Shown: positions 9,153 to 18,400 of the stretch, in pieces
Layout: each line of letters starts with the position of its first letter
Position numbering within the stretch: the first letter of the stretch is position 1
From: Oscillospiraceae bacterium
GTDB taxonomy: Bacteria > Bacillota > Clostridia > Oscillospirales > Oscillospiraceae
Reading direction: 5' to 3'
NCBI GenBank assembly: GCA_902768805.1
Contig: CACXMX010000001.1
Coordinates: forward strand, 1 to 57,078
DNA length: 57,078 nt
Made by a program: the position numbers and the translations under genes
The notes under the pieces: model-generated
What the model saw: the letters and a program-made list of their open reading frames with translations, nothing else
Database searches by the model: none
Told to the model about the DNA's origin: nothing

Positions 9153-10880
9153 TTGCCGATACCGGAACGGTTTCTCGATGAACTCACCGAACGCAGCGAT
9201 ATAGTGGAGGTGGTCGGGCAGTACGTACGCCTGACGAAAAAAAGCGGGGCAAACCTGTTCGGACTGTGTCCGTTTCACAGTGAAAAGACCCCTTCCTTTT
9301 CCGTGTCTCCCGACAAGCAGATCTACCACTGCTTCGGCTGCGGCAAGGGCGGCGGAGTCATCAACTTTATCATGGAGATCGAGAACCTGGACTTCCGGGA
9401 CGCGGTGGCCTTCCTCGCGCGGCGCGCCAACATGCCCATGCCCGAGGAGGCGGAGGGAGAGGATTCCTCCCGACGCGGCCGCCTTCTTGAGCTCAACCGG
9501 GACGCGGCGCGGTTCTTTTATGACCGGCTCGTATCTTCCGACGGGCGGGCGGCTCAGGAATATGTCGCCAAGCGCGGCATCTCCGGCGCCATGGTGCGGA
9601 ATTTCGGACTGGGCTTCGCGCCCAACGAGTGGAACGCGCTGACGGACGCCATGAGGAAAAAGGGCTATACCGACCGGGACCTGCTCGACGCCGGGCTGAT
9701 GAAGCCGGGGAAAAAAGGAGGCGGCTACGACACCTTCCGCAACCGGCTGATGTTTCCCGTGATCGATGTGCGGGGGAGCGTTATCGGCTTCTCCGGGCGC
9801 ATCCTTGACGACGGAGAGCCCAAGTATCTCAACAGCCCGGAGACGCCGGTGTTCAGCAAGAGCAGAAACCTGTTCGGGCTGAATCTCGCGAAAAAGACCA
9901 AAAGAGGATATATCATCCTGGTGGAGGGGAACATAGACGTGGTCTCCCTGCACCAGGCGGGGTTCGACTGCGCGGTGGCCTCTCTGGGTACGTCGCTCAC
10001 GCCGGAGCAGGCCCGACTCCTCACGCGCTATACCAAGGAAGTGATCCTCTGCTACGACAGCGACGCGGCGGGGAAAAAGGCGGCGCAGCGCGCCATAGGC
10101 ATCCTGGAGAAGCTGGACATGAAGGTCCGGGTGCTGCAGGTGACCGGGGCGAAGGACCCCGACGAGTTCATCCGCAGGAACGGAGCGGACGCGTTTGCCA
10201 ATCTGATCGAGGGCTCGGCCGGACAGATGGAGTATCGCCTCGCCGTCCTGGCGGAGCAGTATCCGCCGGATACCGCCGAGGGAAAGGTGGACTTTTTTCG
10301 CGCGGCGGCTTCGCTGCTGGCCGCGATCCCCAACGCCGTGGAGCGGGAAGTGTACGCGGCGCGGGCGGCCGACATCGCCGGCGTGAAGAAGGAAGCCGTT
10401 TCCGATGAGGTGGAACGGCTGCGCCGCTCAAAAATGAGGGGCGCGAAAAAGAAGGAGAACCGGGACGGGACCCGCCCGATACCGACCGCGCGGCGCGGCA
10501 TCCGCTACGACGATCCCCGGTCCGCGCGCGCCGAAGAGGGGCTGATCCGGCTGCTGTATCTGGACCCCGGCATCGCGCGGGGCCGTGAGCTCCCCGAAGC
10601 GTCCGCCTTCTCTTCCGAGCTGCTGGGGCGGTTCTATTCCGAGCTCCTTGAACGGATCCGATCCGGGGAGAGGATCTCTTTGGGCGTGCTGGCGGGGCGC
10701 TTCACCTCCGAGGAGATGAGCCATTTCACCTCTCTGCTGGAGGCGCCGGAGGACCTGGCCAACGCGGACCGCGCGCTGGAAGACTACATCGCCGTCATCA
10801 CGGACCGCGGCGCCGAAGAGGACGAGGATCTGGCGAAGATGGCGGAAAAAATGAGAAAAACCAAGAGTTACGGAGGATAG
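9153..10880 (+). CDS. dnaG: DNA primase DnaG
   Basis: Synthesizes RNA primers for replication. 575 residues. The N-terminal CHC2 zinc finger is present (CPFHSEKTPSF then YHCFGCGKGG), followed by the catalytic core with FSGRILDDGEPKYLNS and a TOPRIM domain (VEGNIDVVSLHQAGF; CYDSDAAGKKA). The TOPRIM motif often reads VEGYMD; here it is VEGNID, still with the catalytic Glu. The C-terminal helicase-binding part is short. The start is TTG at 9153, preceded by an AAAGGGGGG site; no ATG is available nearby. The gap to rpoD is 3 bp, so the two are cotranscribed. Confidence 0.96.
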   Translation: MPIPERFLDELTERSDIVEVVGQYVRLTKKSGANLFGLCPFHSEKTPSFSVSPDKQIYHCFGCGKGGGVINFIMEIENLDFRDAVAFLARRANMPMPEEAEGEDSSRRGRLLELNRDAARFFYDRLVSSDGRAAQEYVAKRGISGAMVRNFGLGFAPNEWNALTDAMRKKGYTDRDLLDAGLMKPGKKGGGYDTFRNRLMFPVIDVRGSVIGFSGRILDDGEPKYLNSPETPVFSKSRNLFGLNLAKKTKRGYIILVEGNIDVVSLHQAGFDCAVASLGTSLTPEQARLLTRYTKEVILCYDSDAAGKKAAQRAIGILEKLDMKVRVLQVTGAKDPDEFIRRNGADAFANLIEGSAGQMEYRLAVLAEQYPPDTAEGKVDFFRAAASLLAAIPNAVEREVYAARAADIAGVKKEAVSDEVERLRRSKMRGAKKKENRDGTRPIPTARRGIRYDDPRSARAEEGLIRLLYLDPGIARGRELPEASAFSSELLGRFYSELLERIRSGERISLGVLAGRFTSEEMSHFTSLLEAPEDLANADRALEDYIAVITDRGAEEDEDLAKMAEKMRKTKSYGG

Positions 10881-10883
10881 ATC

Positions 10884-12155
10884 ATGAGCGAGAAGAAAGA
10901 AAAGAAAACCGCGGAAAAGACCGAGGCCGATATCCAGGCCGGTATCGCCGCCCTCGCGGAGGCCATTCTGGCGCTCGACGAGCCCGCGGAGATCGCCGAG
11001 GTCCCCGAGGAGGAGCATCCCCACGGGAAGAAGGAGGCCGCGGATAAGGATCCCAGGACCCGCGAAGAAAAGCTGATGGCCCTGATGGAGAAGGGGAAGA
11101 AAGCCGGGAAGCTCACACTCAAGGAGATCTCCGATGTGCTCGAGCCGATGGAGCTCTCCACCGATCAGGAGCAGAAATTCTACGAGACGCTCGACGAGCT
11201 GAACATCGAGACCATGGGCGAGGACCTGCCCCCTGTGGACGACGATATGATGGCTATCGAACTCGAGGAGATCGAGGAGGTCACCGAGGAGGAGATCGCC
11301 GACACCGACGCCATGGCGGACAGTTTCTCCACCGACGATCCCGTGCGCATGTACCTGAAGGAGATCGGCAAGGTCAACCTCCTGACCCAGGAGGAGGAGG
11401 TCGAGCTGGCGATCCGCATGTCCCAGGGCGACGAAGACGCCAAGCGCCGCATGGCCGAGGCAAATCTGCGCCTTGTGGTCAGCATTGCCAAGCGGTATGT
11501 GGGACGGGGCATGCTGTTCCTTGACCTGATCCAGGAGGGCAACCTCGGCCTCATCAAGGCTGTGGAAAAATTCGACTACACCAAGGGATATAAATTTTCC
11601 ACCTATGCCACCTGGTGGATCCGCCAGGCCATCACCCGCGCCATCGCCGATCAGGCCCGCACGATCCGCATCCCCGTGCATATGGTCGAGACCATCAACA
11701 AGGTCATACGCGTCTCGCGCCAGCTGCTGCAGGAGCTGGGCCACGATCCCAGCGCGGAGGAGATCGCTGAGGAAATGAACATACCGGTGGACAAGGTCCG
11801 GGACATCCTCAAGATCGCGCAGGAGCCGGTGAGCCTGGAAACTCCCATCGGCGAGGAGGAGGACTCTCACCTGGGCGATTTCATCCCCGACGAGGACGCC
11901 TCGGAACCCAGCGAGGCCGCGAGCTTCGCCCTGCTGAAGGAACAGCTGATGGCCGTGCTGGCCACGCTGACGCCCCGGGAGGAGAAGGTGCTGCGCCTGC
12001 GGTTCGGCATCGAGGACGGACGCACCCGCACGCTGGAGGAGGTAGGCAAGGAGTTCAACGTGACGCGCGAACGTATCCGGCAGATCGAGGCCAAGGCTCT
12101 TCGCAAGCTTCGCCACCCCAGCCGCAGCAAAAAGCTTCGCGATTTCCTGAACTGA
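10884..12155 (+). CDS. rpoD: Primary sigma factor RpoD/SigA
   Basis: Housekeeping sigma-70 factor. 423 residues. The N-terminal ~130 residues are acidic (region 1.1-like). Regions 1.2-2.4 are clear: [33 protein letters not shown] and [20 protein letters not shown]. Region 3 has VHMVETINK, and region 4 ends with the helix-turn-helix [28 protein letters not shown] site precedes ATG 10884. It is translationally close to dnaG and followed by two exported-protein genes. Identification is certain. Confidence 0.97.
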   Translation: MSEKKEKKTAEKTEADIQAGIAALAEAILALDEPAEIAEVPEEEHPHGKKEAADKDPRTREEKLMALMEKGKKAGKLTLKEISDVLEPMELSTDQEQKFYETLDELNIETMGEDLPPVDDDMMAIELEEIEEVTEEEIADTDAMADSFSTDDPVRMYLKEIGKVNLLTQEEEVELAIRMSQGDEDAKRRMAEANLRLVVSIAKRYVGRGMLFLDLIQEGNLGLIKAVEKFDYTKGYKFSTYATWWIRQAITRAIADQARTIRIPVHMVETINKVIRVSRQLLQELGHDPSAEEIAEEMNIPVDKVRDILKIAQEPVSLETPIGEEEDSHLGDFIPDEDASEPSEAASFALLKEQLMAVLATLTPREEKVLRLRFGIEDGRTRTLEEVGKEFNVTRERIRQIEAKALRKLRHPSRSKKLRDFLN

Positions 12156-12209
12156 TCCCCGATGAGTAAATCGTCCCGAACAGGGAAGATCGTAATGGAG
12201 GAGACACGA

Positions 12210-13181
12210 ATGCTTCATGCCGCGGTAAAACGTCTGATCCTGATCACATTATGCCTGGGGCTGCTCGCGGGCATGTCCGCGGTCATCCGGGCGGAAGCGG
12301 CCGGTGAACCGGAGGCCTCCCCCGACGCCGCGCGGATGGCCGCGGAGACGGACGCCGCCATCGCCGCAATAAAGAACGTAACGCTGCGCAGCGAGGAGAA
12401 GATCCTCGCCGCGAGGGCGATGTACGACGCGCTTCCCGAGGAAGCCAAAGCGCTGGTCACGAAAATTGCCGTGCTGGAAAAAGCGGAGAAGACGCTTCGG
12501 ATCCTCAAAGACAAAGACGCCGCTTCCCGGATCAAAAAACTGATCGACGCCAGGCGCTTCGACGAGGCCATAGAGCTCGCCGAGGAATACATGGCCGGAC
12601 AGGAGCCCTCGGAGGCGCCCGCGGAGGTGATGACGCGCTGCCTGCAGGCGTGCGCGCGCAAGGCGGCGGTCATGATGCGTGACGGGGAATACGAGCGGAC
12701 GGACACCTATCTGCAGGAGTGCCGCGAACGGTATGCCGGAGCGGACCTGACCGAACTGGACCGGGCCCTCGCTTCTCTCAACCGCGCCATTGGCGAGCCG
12801 GAAAGCGGCGCCGTCCTGGCGGGGACAAAGGGGGAATACGGGACCGTCACGGTCCGCGCCGGAGATTCGCCCGCTCTGGTCAAAATAGTATCCCTGTCCG
12901 ACCCGAAGAACGCTCTTACGTTTTATGTACGCGCCGGTGAAACGGCGGCAGTGCATGTGAAGGACGGAAACTACACCCTGCGCTACGCGACCGGGGACAA
13001 GTGGTACGGCGCAGATGAGCTTTTCGGCGCGGCGACCCGCTTCTACAGCGTGGACACAGTGCTTCGCTTTTCTACCGACCGCGTGGGCGGCGACATATTC
13101 TCCCAAAACTACCGGGTGGAGATAAGCGCCTCCTCCGACGGCGCGATCAGCGCCGTTCCGACAGAGGCCGACCGGTTCTGA
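12210..13181 (+). CDS. Exported protein with helical repeat and shared C-terminal domain
   Basis: Not recognised as a named family. 323 residues. The N-terminus is a signal peptide (LILITLCLGLLAGMSAV, cleavage probably after ...AEAA), so it is secreted or anchored outside. Residues ~45-105 hold one ~57-residue helical unit with the pattern IAAIKNVTLRSEEKILAAR..YDALP. A C-terminal ~100-residue domain (GEYGTVTVRAG ... NYTLRYATGDKWYG) is shared with the next gene, so the two are tandem paralogues. Start 12210 is supported by GGAGGAG 8 bp upstream; an in-frame codon at 12162 lacks a good site. Placement behind rpoD suggests read-through expression. Confidence 0.75.
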   Translation: MLHAAVKRLILITLCLGLLAGMSAVIRAEAAGEPEASPDAARMAAETDAAIAAIKNVTLRSEEKILAARAMYDALPEEAKALVTKIAVLEKAEKTLRILKDKDAASRIKKLIDARRFDEAIELAEEYMAGQEPSEAPAEVMTRCLQACARKAAVMMRDGEYERTDTYLQECRERYAGADLTELDRALASLNRAIGEPESGAVLAGTKGEYGTVTVRAGDSPALVKIVSLSDPKNALTFYVRAGETAAVHVKDGNYTLRYATGDKWYGADELFGAATRFYSVDTVLRFSTDRVGGDIFSQNYRVEISASSDGAISAVPTEADRF

Positions 13182-13236
13182 CCTGCCCGACTCCGGGCCG
13201 TAAGTATATTCGGATTCGAAAGAGAGTAAAAACTTT

Positions 13237-14706
13237 ATGGATATTGTCCGCAGAAAAATCCTGATCCCGGCCCTGTGCCTGTTCCTGCTGTGCGGCGCGC
13301 TTGCCGGGTGCCGGAGCAGCGAAGCCGCCGAGGCGGAACGGCTGATAGCCGCCCTCTCCGCCGACGCTCCCGACGCCGACGCCGTTGCCCGGGCCCGTGA
13401 GGCGTACGAGGCGCTGCCCGAGGAAGAACAGGAGGCGCTGGAAAATGCGGCGCTGCTGGAACAGGCCGAGTCGAGACTTCGCGTCAACGCGGCAAACGAA
13501 AGCATCGCCGCTCTGGGTGAGATCACTCTCGAGAGCGCCGATGCCATCCTCGCCGCCCGGGAAAGCTGCGGCGCGCTGACGCCCTACGAGCGTACGCTGG
13601 TGGAGGACCTGCCCGCGCTTGCCGCGGCGGAAGAGGAGCTGCATCGCCTTGAGGTGGAGGCCGCGGCGGAAGAGATCGACGCGCTGATCGAAGCTGTGGG
13701 CGAAGTCGGAACGGAGAGCCGCACCGCCCTGGAGGCGGCCCGGACCGCCTATGACGCCGCGGATGAGGAAGTCCGCGCGGCGGTCAGACTCGGCGGGACC
13801 CTGACCGAGGCCGAGAAAAAGCTTCGCGCTCTCGAGGCTCAGGCCGCTGCCTCGGAGTTCGACGCGTCCGTGGAGGCTTTGGGCGAGGTGACCCTGGACC
13901 GCGAGGCGGATGTCACGGCCCTTCGCCGGGAGTACGACGCCTTTCCCGAGGACGTACGCGCCCTGGTGACGGAAGCAGACGCGCTCTCCGAGGCCGAGCG
14001 CGCGATCACGGAGCTTAAGGACAGAGTGGTCTCCGACGAGGTCAAACTGCTCTGCGACGAGAAGAATTACGATGATGCCATCACCCGCGCTGAGACGCAG
14101 ATAGGGACCCGCCCGCCTGCGGAGGTCGGGGGAAGCCTGGTAAAAAGCTGCCTGAGGGCGTATGCGGCGAAGGGGAATGCCCTGCTCAAGGAGCAGAGAT
14201 ACGAGGACGCCTACATGCTCCTGAGCTCCTGCCGGGAAACCTATGCCGGTCAGGATCTTGCCGAGGTGGACAAGGCGTGGAATGCGCTGAAAACGGCCAT
14301 AGCCGAGCCGAAAAACGGACAGTTCTTCAACGCGGCGGCAAGGGGAGGATACGGCACGCTGACCGTGGAGACCGGCCACAGCCCGGCGTTCATCAAGGTC
14401 ATCAGCATCAACGACCCCAAGCGGGTGCTGTCCTTCTATGTCCGCGCCGACTCAAAGACCACCGTCCACGTGAGAAACGGCACATACACCCTCCGCTACG
14501 CCACGGGGGAGAGGTGGTTCGGCACGAAGCAGATGTTCGGCAGCGGCACCATCTACCGCGCCTTCGACGACAACCTGGGCTTCTCCGCAAAATACGGCTA
14601 CAGCGCCGCCGGCAGGGAAGTGAGATGCTCCGCATGGAAGGTCACCCTTTATCCCGTCGCCGGCGGGACTGCGGGCACCACCCCGATCAGCGCGGACGAA
14701 TTCTGA
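13237..14706 (+). CDS. Lipoprotein with four helical repeats, paralogue of preceding gene
   Basis: 489 residues, no named family recognised. A lipoprotein signal peptide with lipobox LAGC (Cys ~25) predicts membrane anchoring on the outer face. About four copies of the ~55-residue helical repeat follow; their consensus is I.ALGEVTLES...ILAAR..YDAL..... The C-terminal domain (GGYGTLTVETG, HVRNGTYTLRYATGERWFG) closely matches the previous gene. The difference in repeat number suggests duplication then repeat expansion or loss. The ribosome site is weak. The stop codon overlaps the left end of a structured intergenic element (14705-14847). Function unknown; cell-wall or surface binding is a guess. 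Confidence 0.75.
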   Translation: MDIVRRKILIPALCLFLLCGALAGCRSSEAAEAERLIAALSADAPDADAVARAREAYEALPEEEQEALENAALLEQAESRLRVNAANESIAALGEITLESADAILAARESCGALTPYERTLVEDLPALAAAEEELHRLEVEAAAEEIDALIEAVGEVGTESRTALEAARTAYDAADEEVRAAVRLGGTLTEAEKKLRALEAQAAASEFDASVEALGEVTLDREADVTALRREYDAFPEDVRALVTEADALSEAERAITELKDRVVSDEVKLLCDEKNYDDAITRAETQIGTRPPAEVGGSLVKSCLRAYAAKGNALLKEQRYEDAYMLLSSCRETYAGQDLAEVDKAWNALKTAIAEPKNGQFFNAAARGGYGTLTVETGHSPAFIKVISINDPKRVLSFYVRADSKTTVHVRNGTYTLRYATGERWFGTKQMFGSGTIYRAFDDNLGFSAKYGYSAAGREVRCSAWKVTLYPVAGGTAGTTPISADEF

Positions 14707-14847
14707 GTGTGCCGATAAAGCCGACACGCTTCGATTGAGAAGCGCTTCGCCGGGCTCTCAATCGAGAGGTACCAGTGCAATCGCACGCGGTGCCGCGCCG
14801 GAACCGCCGCCGGGCCCCGAGTTCTGCGAGCCTTTTTCGGCAGTCAG
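14705..14847 (+). repeat. Structured intergenic element, copy 1 (short, ~143 bp)
   Basis: This stretch aligns to the reverse complement of 45835-46069. The left 33 bases match in register, the central hairpin (about 14731-14768, arms CGATTGAG/CTCAATCG) and the CAATCGCACGCGG block match, and the right end TCTGCGAG..(T)n..CAGTCAG matches. Roughly 90 bases of copy 2 are missing here. The ends are imperfect terminal inverted repeats, as in a MITE. It begins within the stop codon of the upstream gene and ends 1 bp before the terminator hairpin. Confidence 0.75.
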
Positions 14848-14848
14848 A

Positions 14849-14884
14849 GACGCCCCGTTTTTCCAAAAGGAAAAACGGGGCGTC
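14849..14884. terminator. Strong rho-independent terminator
   Basis: Perfect 16-bp inverted repeat (14849-14864 / 14869-14884) with an AAAA loop and A/T runs inside the stem. It lies between the convergent lipoprotein gene and miaB, and probably works both ways. Confidence 0.88.
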
Positions 14885-14915
14885 CTGTTATATTCGTAGC
14901 GCCGTCACCGGACCT

Positions 14916-16343
14916 TCAGGCCCGGACGATCTCGCCGAAAAGCGCGTAGGTATTGCTTCCGGTGATCTTCACGTCGGCCCAGCTCCCGATCAGGGATTCG
15001 CTGCCCTTCAGATGCACCAGCCGTCCGCCGTCGGTGCGGGAGGAAAGCGTATAATCTCCGCTCCGGCCGGGACCGTCGATAAGAACCCGGACGACGCGGC
15101 CCTCCTGAGAGGCGTGAAGCGCCGCGGAAACGGCGTTGGCGCTCTCCACCAGACGGTCGAACCGGCTCTGTATCTCCTGCCTGGGAGTCGGATCCTCCAG
15201 CTTCGCCGCCGGAGTGCCGGGCCTGGGGGAGTAGATGAACGTGAACATGGAATCGAAACGCACTTCCTCCGTCAGACGCAGGGTATCCAGAAAGTCCTCT
15301 TCGGTCTCACCGGGGAACCCCACGATCACGTCCGTGGTCAGCACCAGATCGGGGATAAGCTCCCGCGCCCGCTCGGTGAGAGCAAGGTATTTCTCCCGGG
15401 TATACTGCCGGTTCATGGCCTTGAGTATCCGGTTCGACCCGGACTGTACGGGCAGATGGATGTGCGGGGCGCATTTTTCGCATTCGGCCATGGCCCGAAA
15501 GAGCTTTTCCGTCGCGTCCTTGGGGTGACTGGTCATAAAGCGGACGCGGAAATCCCCGGGGATCGCGTCGATCCGGCGAAGCAGGTCGGGAAAGTCCGTA
15601 TCCTCGTCCAGCCCGCGGCCGTAGGAGTTCACGTTCTGCCCGAGCAGAGTGATGTCCCTGTAGCCGGCGGCGATCAGGGCGGAGGCCTCGGCGATGACGT
15701 CGGCGCTGCGCCGGGACCGCTCCCGCCCGCGGACATAAGGGACGATGCAGTAGGAGCAGAAATTGTTGCATCCGCTCATGATCGTCAGCCAGGCCTTCAC
15801 GCTGCCGTCACGCATGCGGGGCAGCCCCTCGGCCACCGCGTCTTCGCCGCCCGCCTCGAACACACGCCCGCGATTGCCCGGCAGCCCGTGCACCTGCATC
15901 GTGCGCTCGAGAAGCTCGGGAAAACGCCAGAGCTCGTTCGGTCCGAAACACAGATCCACCATACGGTAGGAGCGAAGGACCTGCTCGCGTATCTGCTCGC
16001 TCTGAGCCATGCAGCCGCAAAGCACCACGATGCGCTCGGGGTGCTCGCGCTTGACGTGGGTGAGCGCGCCGACATTTCCGAACACCCGCATCTGGGCGTG
16101 CTCGCGCACGGCGCAGGTGTTCACGACGATGACGTCCGCGAGCTGCTCGTCGCCGGTCATGGTGTAACCCATGGCGCGGAGAAAACCGCGAAGGATCTCG
16201 CTGTCGGACTCGTTCTGCTGACATCCGTAGGTGTCCACCATGGCGAAACGTTCGCCGGGCCCGAGCCGGAGGCGGATCCTTTCGCAGAGTTCAAGCTGTT
16301 CCGCTGTCTTTTCGGGGGCGATCTCCCGACGCTGAAGGGGCAT
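14916..16343 (-). CDS. miaB: tRNA-2-methylthio-N6-dimethylallyladenosine synthase MiaB
   Basis: Radical-SAM methylthiotransferase that converts i6A37 to ms2i6A37 in tRNA, the step after MiaA, encoded 2.3 kb away. 475 residues, typical. The N-terminal UPF0004 domain has TYGCQQNESDSE and cysteines in VNTCAVRE and LCGCMAQ (the auxiliary 4Fe-4S cluster). The radical-SAM motif is CNNFCSYCIVPYVRGRERSR (CxxxCxxC). Then come LGQNVNSYG and a C-terminal TRAM domain. Start 16343 is followed by a normal N-terminus. It diverges from mutL with back-to-back promoters. Confidence 0.96.
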   Translation of the reverse strand: MPLQRREIAPEKTAEQLELCERIRLRLGPGERFAMVDTYGCQQNESDSEILRGFLRAMGYTMTGDEQLADVIVVNTCAVREHAQMRVFGNVGALTHVKREHPERIVVLCGCMAQSEQIREQVLRSYRMVDLCFGPNELWRFPELLERTMQVHGLPGNRGRVFEAGGEDAVAEGLPRMRDGSVKAWLTIMSGCNNFCSYCIVPYVRGRERSRRSADVIAEASALIAAGYRDITLLGQNVNSYGRGLDEDTDFPDLLRRIDAIPGDFRVRFMTSHPKDATEKLFRAMAECEKCAPHIHLPVQSGSNRILKAMNRQYTREKYLALTERARELIPDLVLTTDVIVGFPGETEEDFLDTLRLTEEVRFDSMFTFIYSPRPGTPAAKLEDPTPRQEIQSRFDRLVESANAVSAALHASQEGRVVRVLIDGPGRSGDYTLSSRTDGGRLVHLKGSESLIGSWADVKITGSNTYALFGEIVRA

Positions 16344-16375
16344 GTGAGGGTCTCCTTTGGAAGGGTATTTTGGCT

Positions 16376-16404
16376 ATGATAGCATTTATGTGTGGAATCC
16401 GCAA
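16376..16404 (-). promoter_or_regulatory. Promoter of miaB
   Basis: Minus-strand -35 TTGCGG (16404-16399), 17-bp spacer, -10 TATCAT (16381-16376). It overlaps the mutL promoter on the other strand, so the two may compete for polymerase. Confidence 0.55.
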
Positions 16405-16421
16405 CGACTTCGTGTTATAAT
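16393..16421 (+). promoter_or_regulatory. Promoter of mutL-miaA
   Basis: -35 TGGAAT (16393-16398), 17-bp spacer, perfect -10 TATAAT (16416-16421), about 55 bp before the mutL start. Confidence 0.65.
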
Positions 16422-16475
16422 CCTTTAATCAAACCGATGATCCCGGGGATCGACGGAAAACCAGGGAGGTACGCC

Positions 16476-18341
16476 ATGCCTCATATTCATATACTGGCGC
16501 CCCATGTTGCCGACATGATCGCCGCCGGCGAGGTGGTCGAGCGGCCTGCCAGCGCGGTCAAGGAGCTGATGGAGAACGCTTTCGACGCCGGAGCGCGGAC
16601 CGTCGTGACGGAGATCCGTTCCGGCGGGCGGGAGCTTATCCGTGTGACGGACGACGGATCGGGTATGGCGCCCGAGGACGCGGGCGTCTGCTTCCTTCGG
16701 CACGCGACCAGCAAGCTTGTCGACGAGCGGGGGCTCGAGGCCATCGGGACGCTGGGATTTCGCGGCGAGGCGCTGGCGGCGATCTCCAGCGTGAGCCGCA
16801 TAACGCTCACGACAAAGCAGCACGGCGCGGACATGGGCGTGCGCATGGAGGTCACCGCCGGAAATATCGACCTGATGGAGGAGACGGGCTGCCCTGAGGG
16901 TACCACCGTGCGCGTTCGGGATCTGTTCTTCAACACGCCTGCCCGTCAGAAATTCCTCGGCTCCGACCGGGCCGAGGGCGCCGCCTGCGTTCAGGCCGCG
17001 CTGCGCTGCGCTCTGGGACACCCCGAGGTGTCGGTGCGCTGTCTCCGGGACGGACAGGAGGAGTTCTTCTCGCCCGGAGACGGGCAGGCCTCTTCGGCGG
17101 TTTACGCCCTGCTGGGGCGCGAATTCACCGCGGGCCTGAAGGAGGTATCGACCGAAAACGAGGGAGTGCGCGTGAGCGGCTTCGTGTCCGACCCGGGACA
17201 CTGCCGGGGCAACCGCAGCGGTCAGTATTTCTTCGTCAACGGCCGCCCCATCCGCTCCAAAACCATGCAGGCGGCGCTGGAACAGGCGTACAGGAATCTT
17301 GCCATGGTGGGCAAATTCCCCGCCTGCGTGCTGTATGTCACTCTTCCGGAGGGCCTGGTGGACGTCAATGTCCATCCGACCAAGGCGGAGGTGAAATTCG
17401 CCCGGGAAAAGGCCGTATTCGACGGGGTTTACTACGGCGCGCTCGCCGCGCTCGGCGCCGAGCCGGCACAGAGGATGTCGGCGGAGCCGGACGCCGTCGC
17501 TTCCGGAGAAACGAAAAGCGCGGCTCCTTCCGCCGCGGCCGCCCCGCGCGCGGATTTTTTCCGAAGCATGGACGCGGCCGAGTTTCGCAGACGCTACTCG
17601 CCTCCCACCGGTTCCGGAGGCGGCGGCAGGGATCGGAACAGGCCGGGCGCGGCCGTGCGTGAGAGCGTACCCTACCGGACCGCGGCAGACGCCGGACGGC
17701 GGACGGAAACGGCGCCGCCTCCGCCGGAGGATCCCGTTCCGGAGCAGACGGTGCTGCACGAGAGCTTCACCGAAAAACCGTTTCGCTTCATAGGAGAGGC
17801 GCTGGGCGTGTACATCCTCATCGAGCAGGGGGAAGAACTGCTGCTGATCGATAAGCACGCGGCTCATGAGCGTATCCTTTTCGACCGTATGCGCCTGAAC
17901 GAAAAACCGCTTATGGCGCAGGATCTGCTGATCCCGGAAACACTGGTCACCGACGGAGCGGGAGCGGAGCTGCTGGAGGCCAACGCGCCTGTGCTGAGGC
18001 GTCTCGGATTCGAACTGGAGCCCTATGGGGAGAACAGCTTTGCCGTGCGCGCGGTCCCGGCGGATATCGACGCGGCTCAGGCTGTGCCGCTGCTGGAGGA
18101 ACTGGTCGAAAAGCTGCGTGAGGGCACGGGGCTGTCGGCGGCGGACGTATGGGAACGGCTGGCCGCTACGGTCGCCTGCAAAGCCGCGATCAAGGCCGGG
18201 TGGGAGAGTGACGCCGCAGAGCTGACCGCTCTCGCCCGCAGAGTGGTGAGCGGAGAGATCACCCACTGTCCTCACGGACGGCCCGTGATGCAGCGCTTCA
18301 CCCGCGCCGAGCTGGACAAGCGCTTCGGCCGCATTACATAA
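16476..18341 (+). CDS. mutL: DNA mismatch repair protein MutL
   Basis: Mismatch-repair ATPase that links MutS recognition to strand processing. 621 residues. The GHKL ATPase has IAAGEVVERPASAVKELMENAFDAG, DDGSGM, TLGFRGEAL and a VNGRPIRS block. A Pro/Arg-rich linker (~residues 345-430) precedes the C-terminal domain. That domain carries the endonuclease motif as DKHAAHERILFD (consensus DQHAxxER) plus the zinc-site elements ACKAAIKAG and HCPHGRPVM, so nicking activity is expected. Start 16476 is supported by GGGAGG; an in-frame upstream ATG at 16392 lies inside the promoter. miaA follows 59 bp downstream. mutS is not in view. Confidence 0.96.
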   Translation: MPHIHILAPHVADMIAAGEVVERPASAVKELMENAFDAGARTVVTEIRSGGRELIRVTDDGSGMAPEDAGVCFLRHATSKLVDERGLEAIGTLGFRGEALAAISSVSRITLTTKQHGADMGVRMEVTAGNIDLMEETGCPEGTTVRVRDLFFNTPARQKFLGSDRAEGAACVQAALRCALGHPEVSVRCLRDGQEEFFSPGDGQASSAVYALLGREFTAGLKEVSTENEGVRVSGFVSDPGHCRGNRSGQYFFVNGRPIRSKTMQAALEQAYRNLAMVGKFPACVLYVTLPEGLVDVNVHPTKAEVKFAREKAVFDGVYYGALAALGAEPAQRMSAEPDAVASGETKSAAPSAAAAPRADFFRSMDAAEFRRRYSPPTGSGGGGRDRNRPGAAVRESVPYRTAADAGRRTETAPPPPEDPVPEQTVLHESFTEKPFRFIGEALGVYILIEQGEELLLIDKHAAHERILFDRMRLNEKPLMAQDLLIPETLVTDGAGAELLEANAPVLRRLGFELEPYGENSFAVRAVPADIDAAQAVPLLEELVEKLREGTGLSAADVWERLAATVACKAAIKAGWESDAAELTALARRVVSGEITHCPHGRPVMQRFTRAELDKRFGRIT

Positions 18342-18400
18342 GCCGGCATGCGGCCGGCAGAGCGGATCGGGAGATCCGCTGAGGATTCGGAGGAGCAGAC

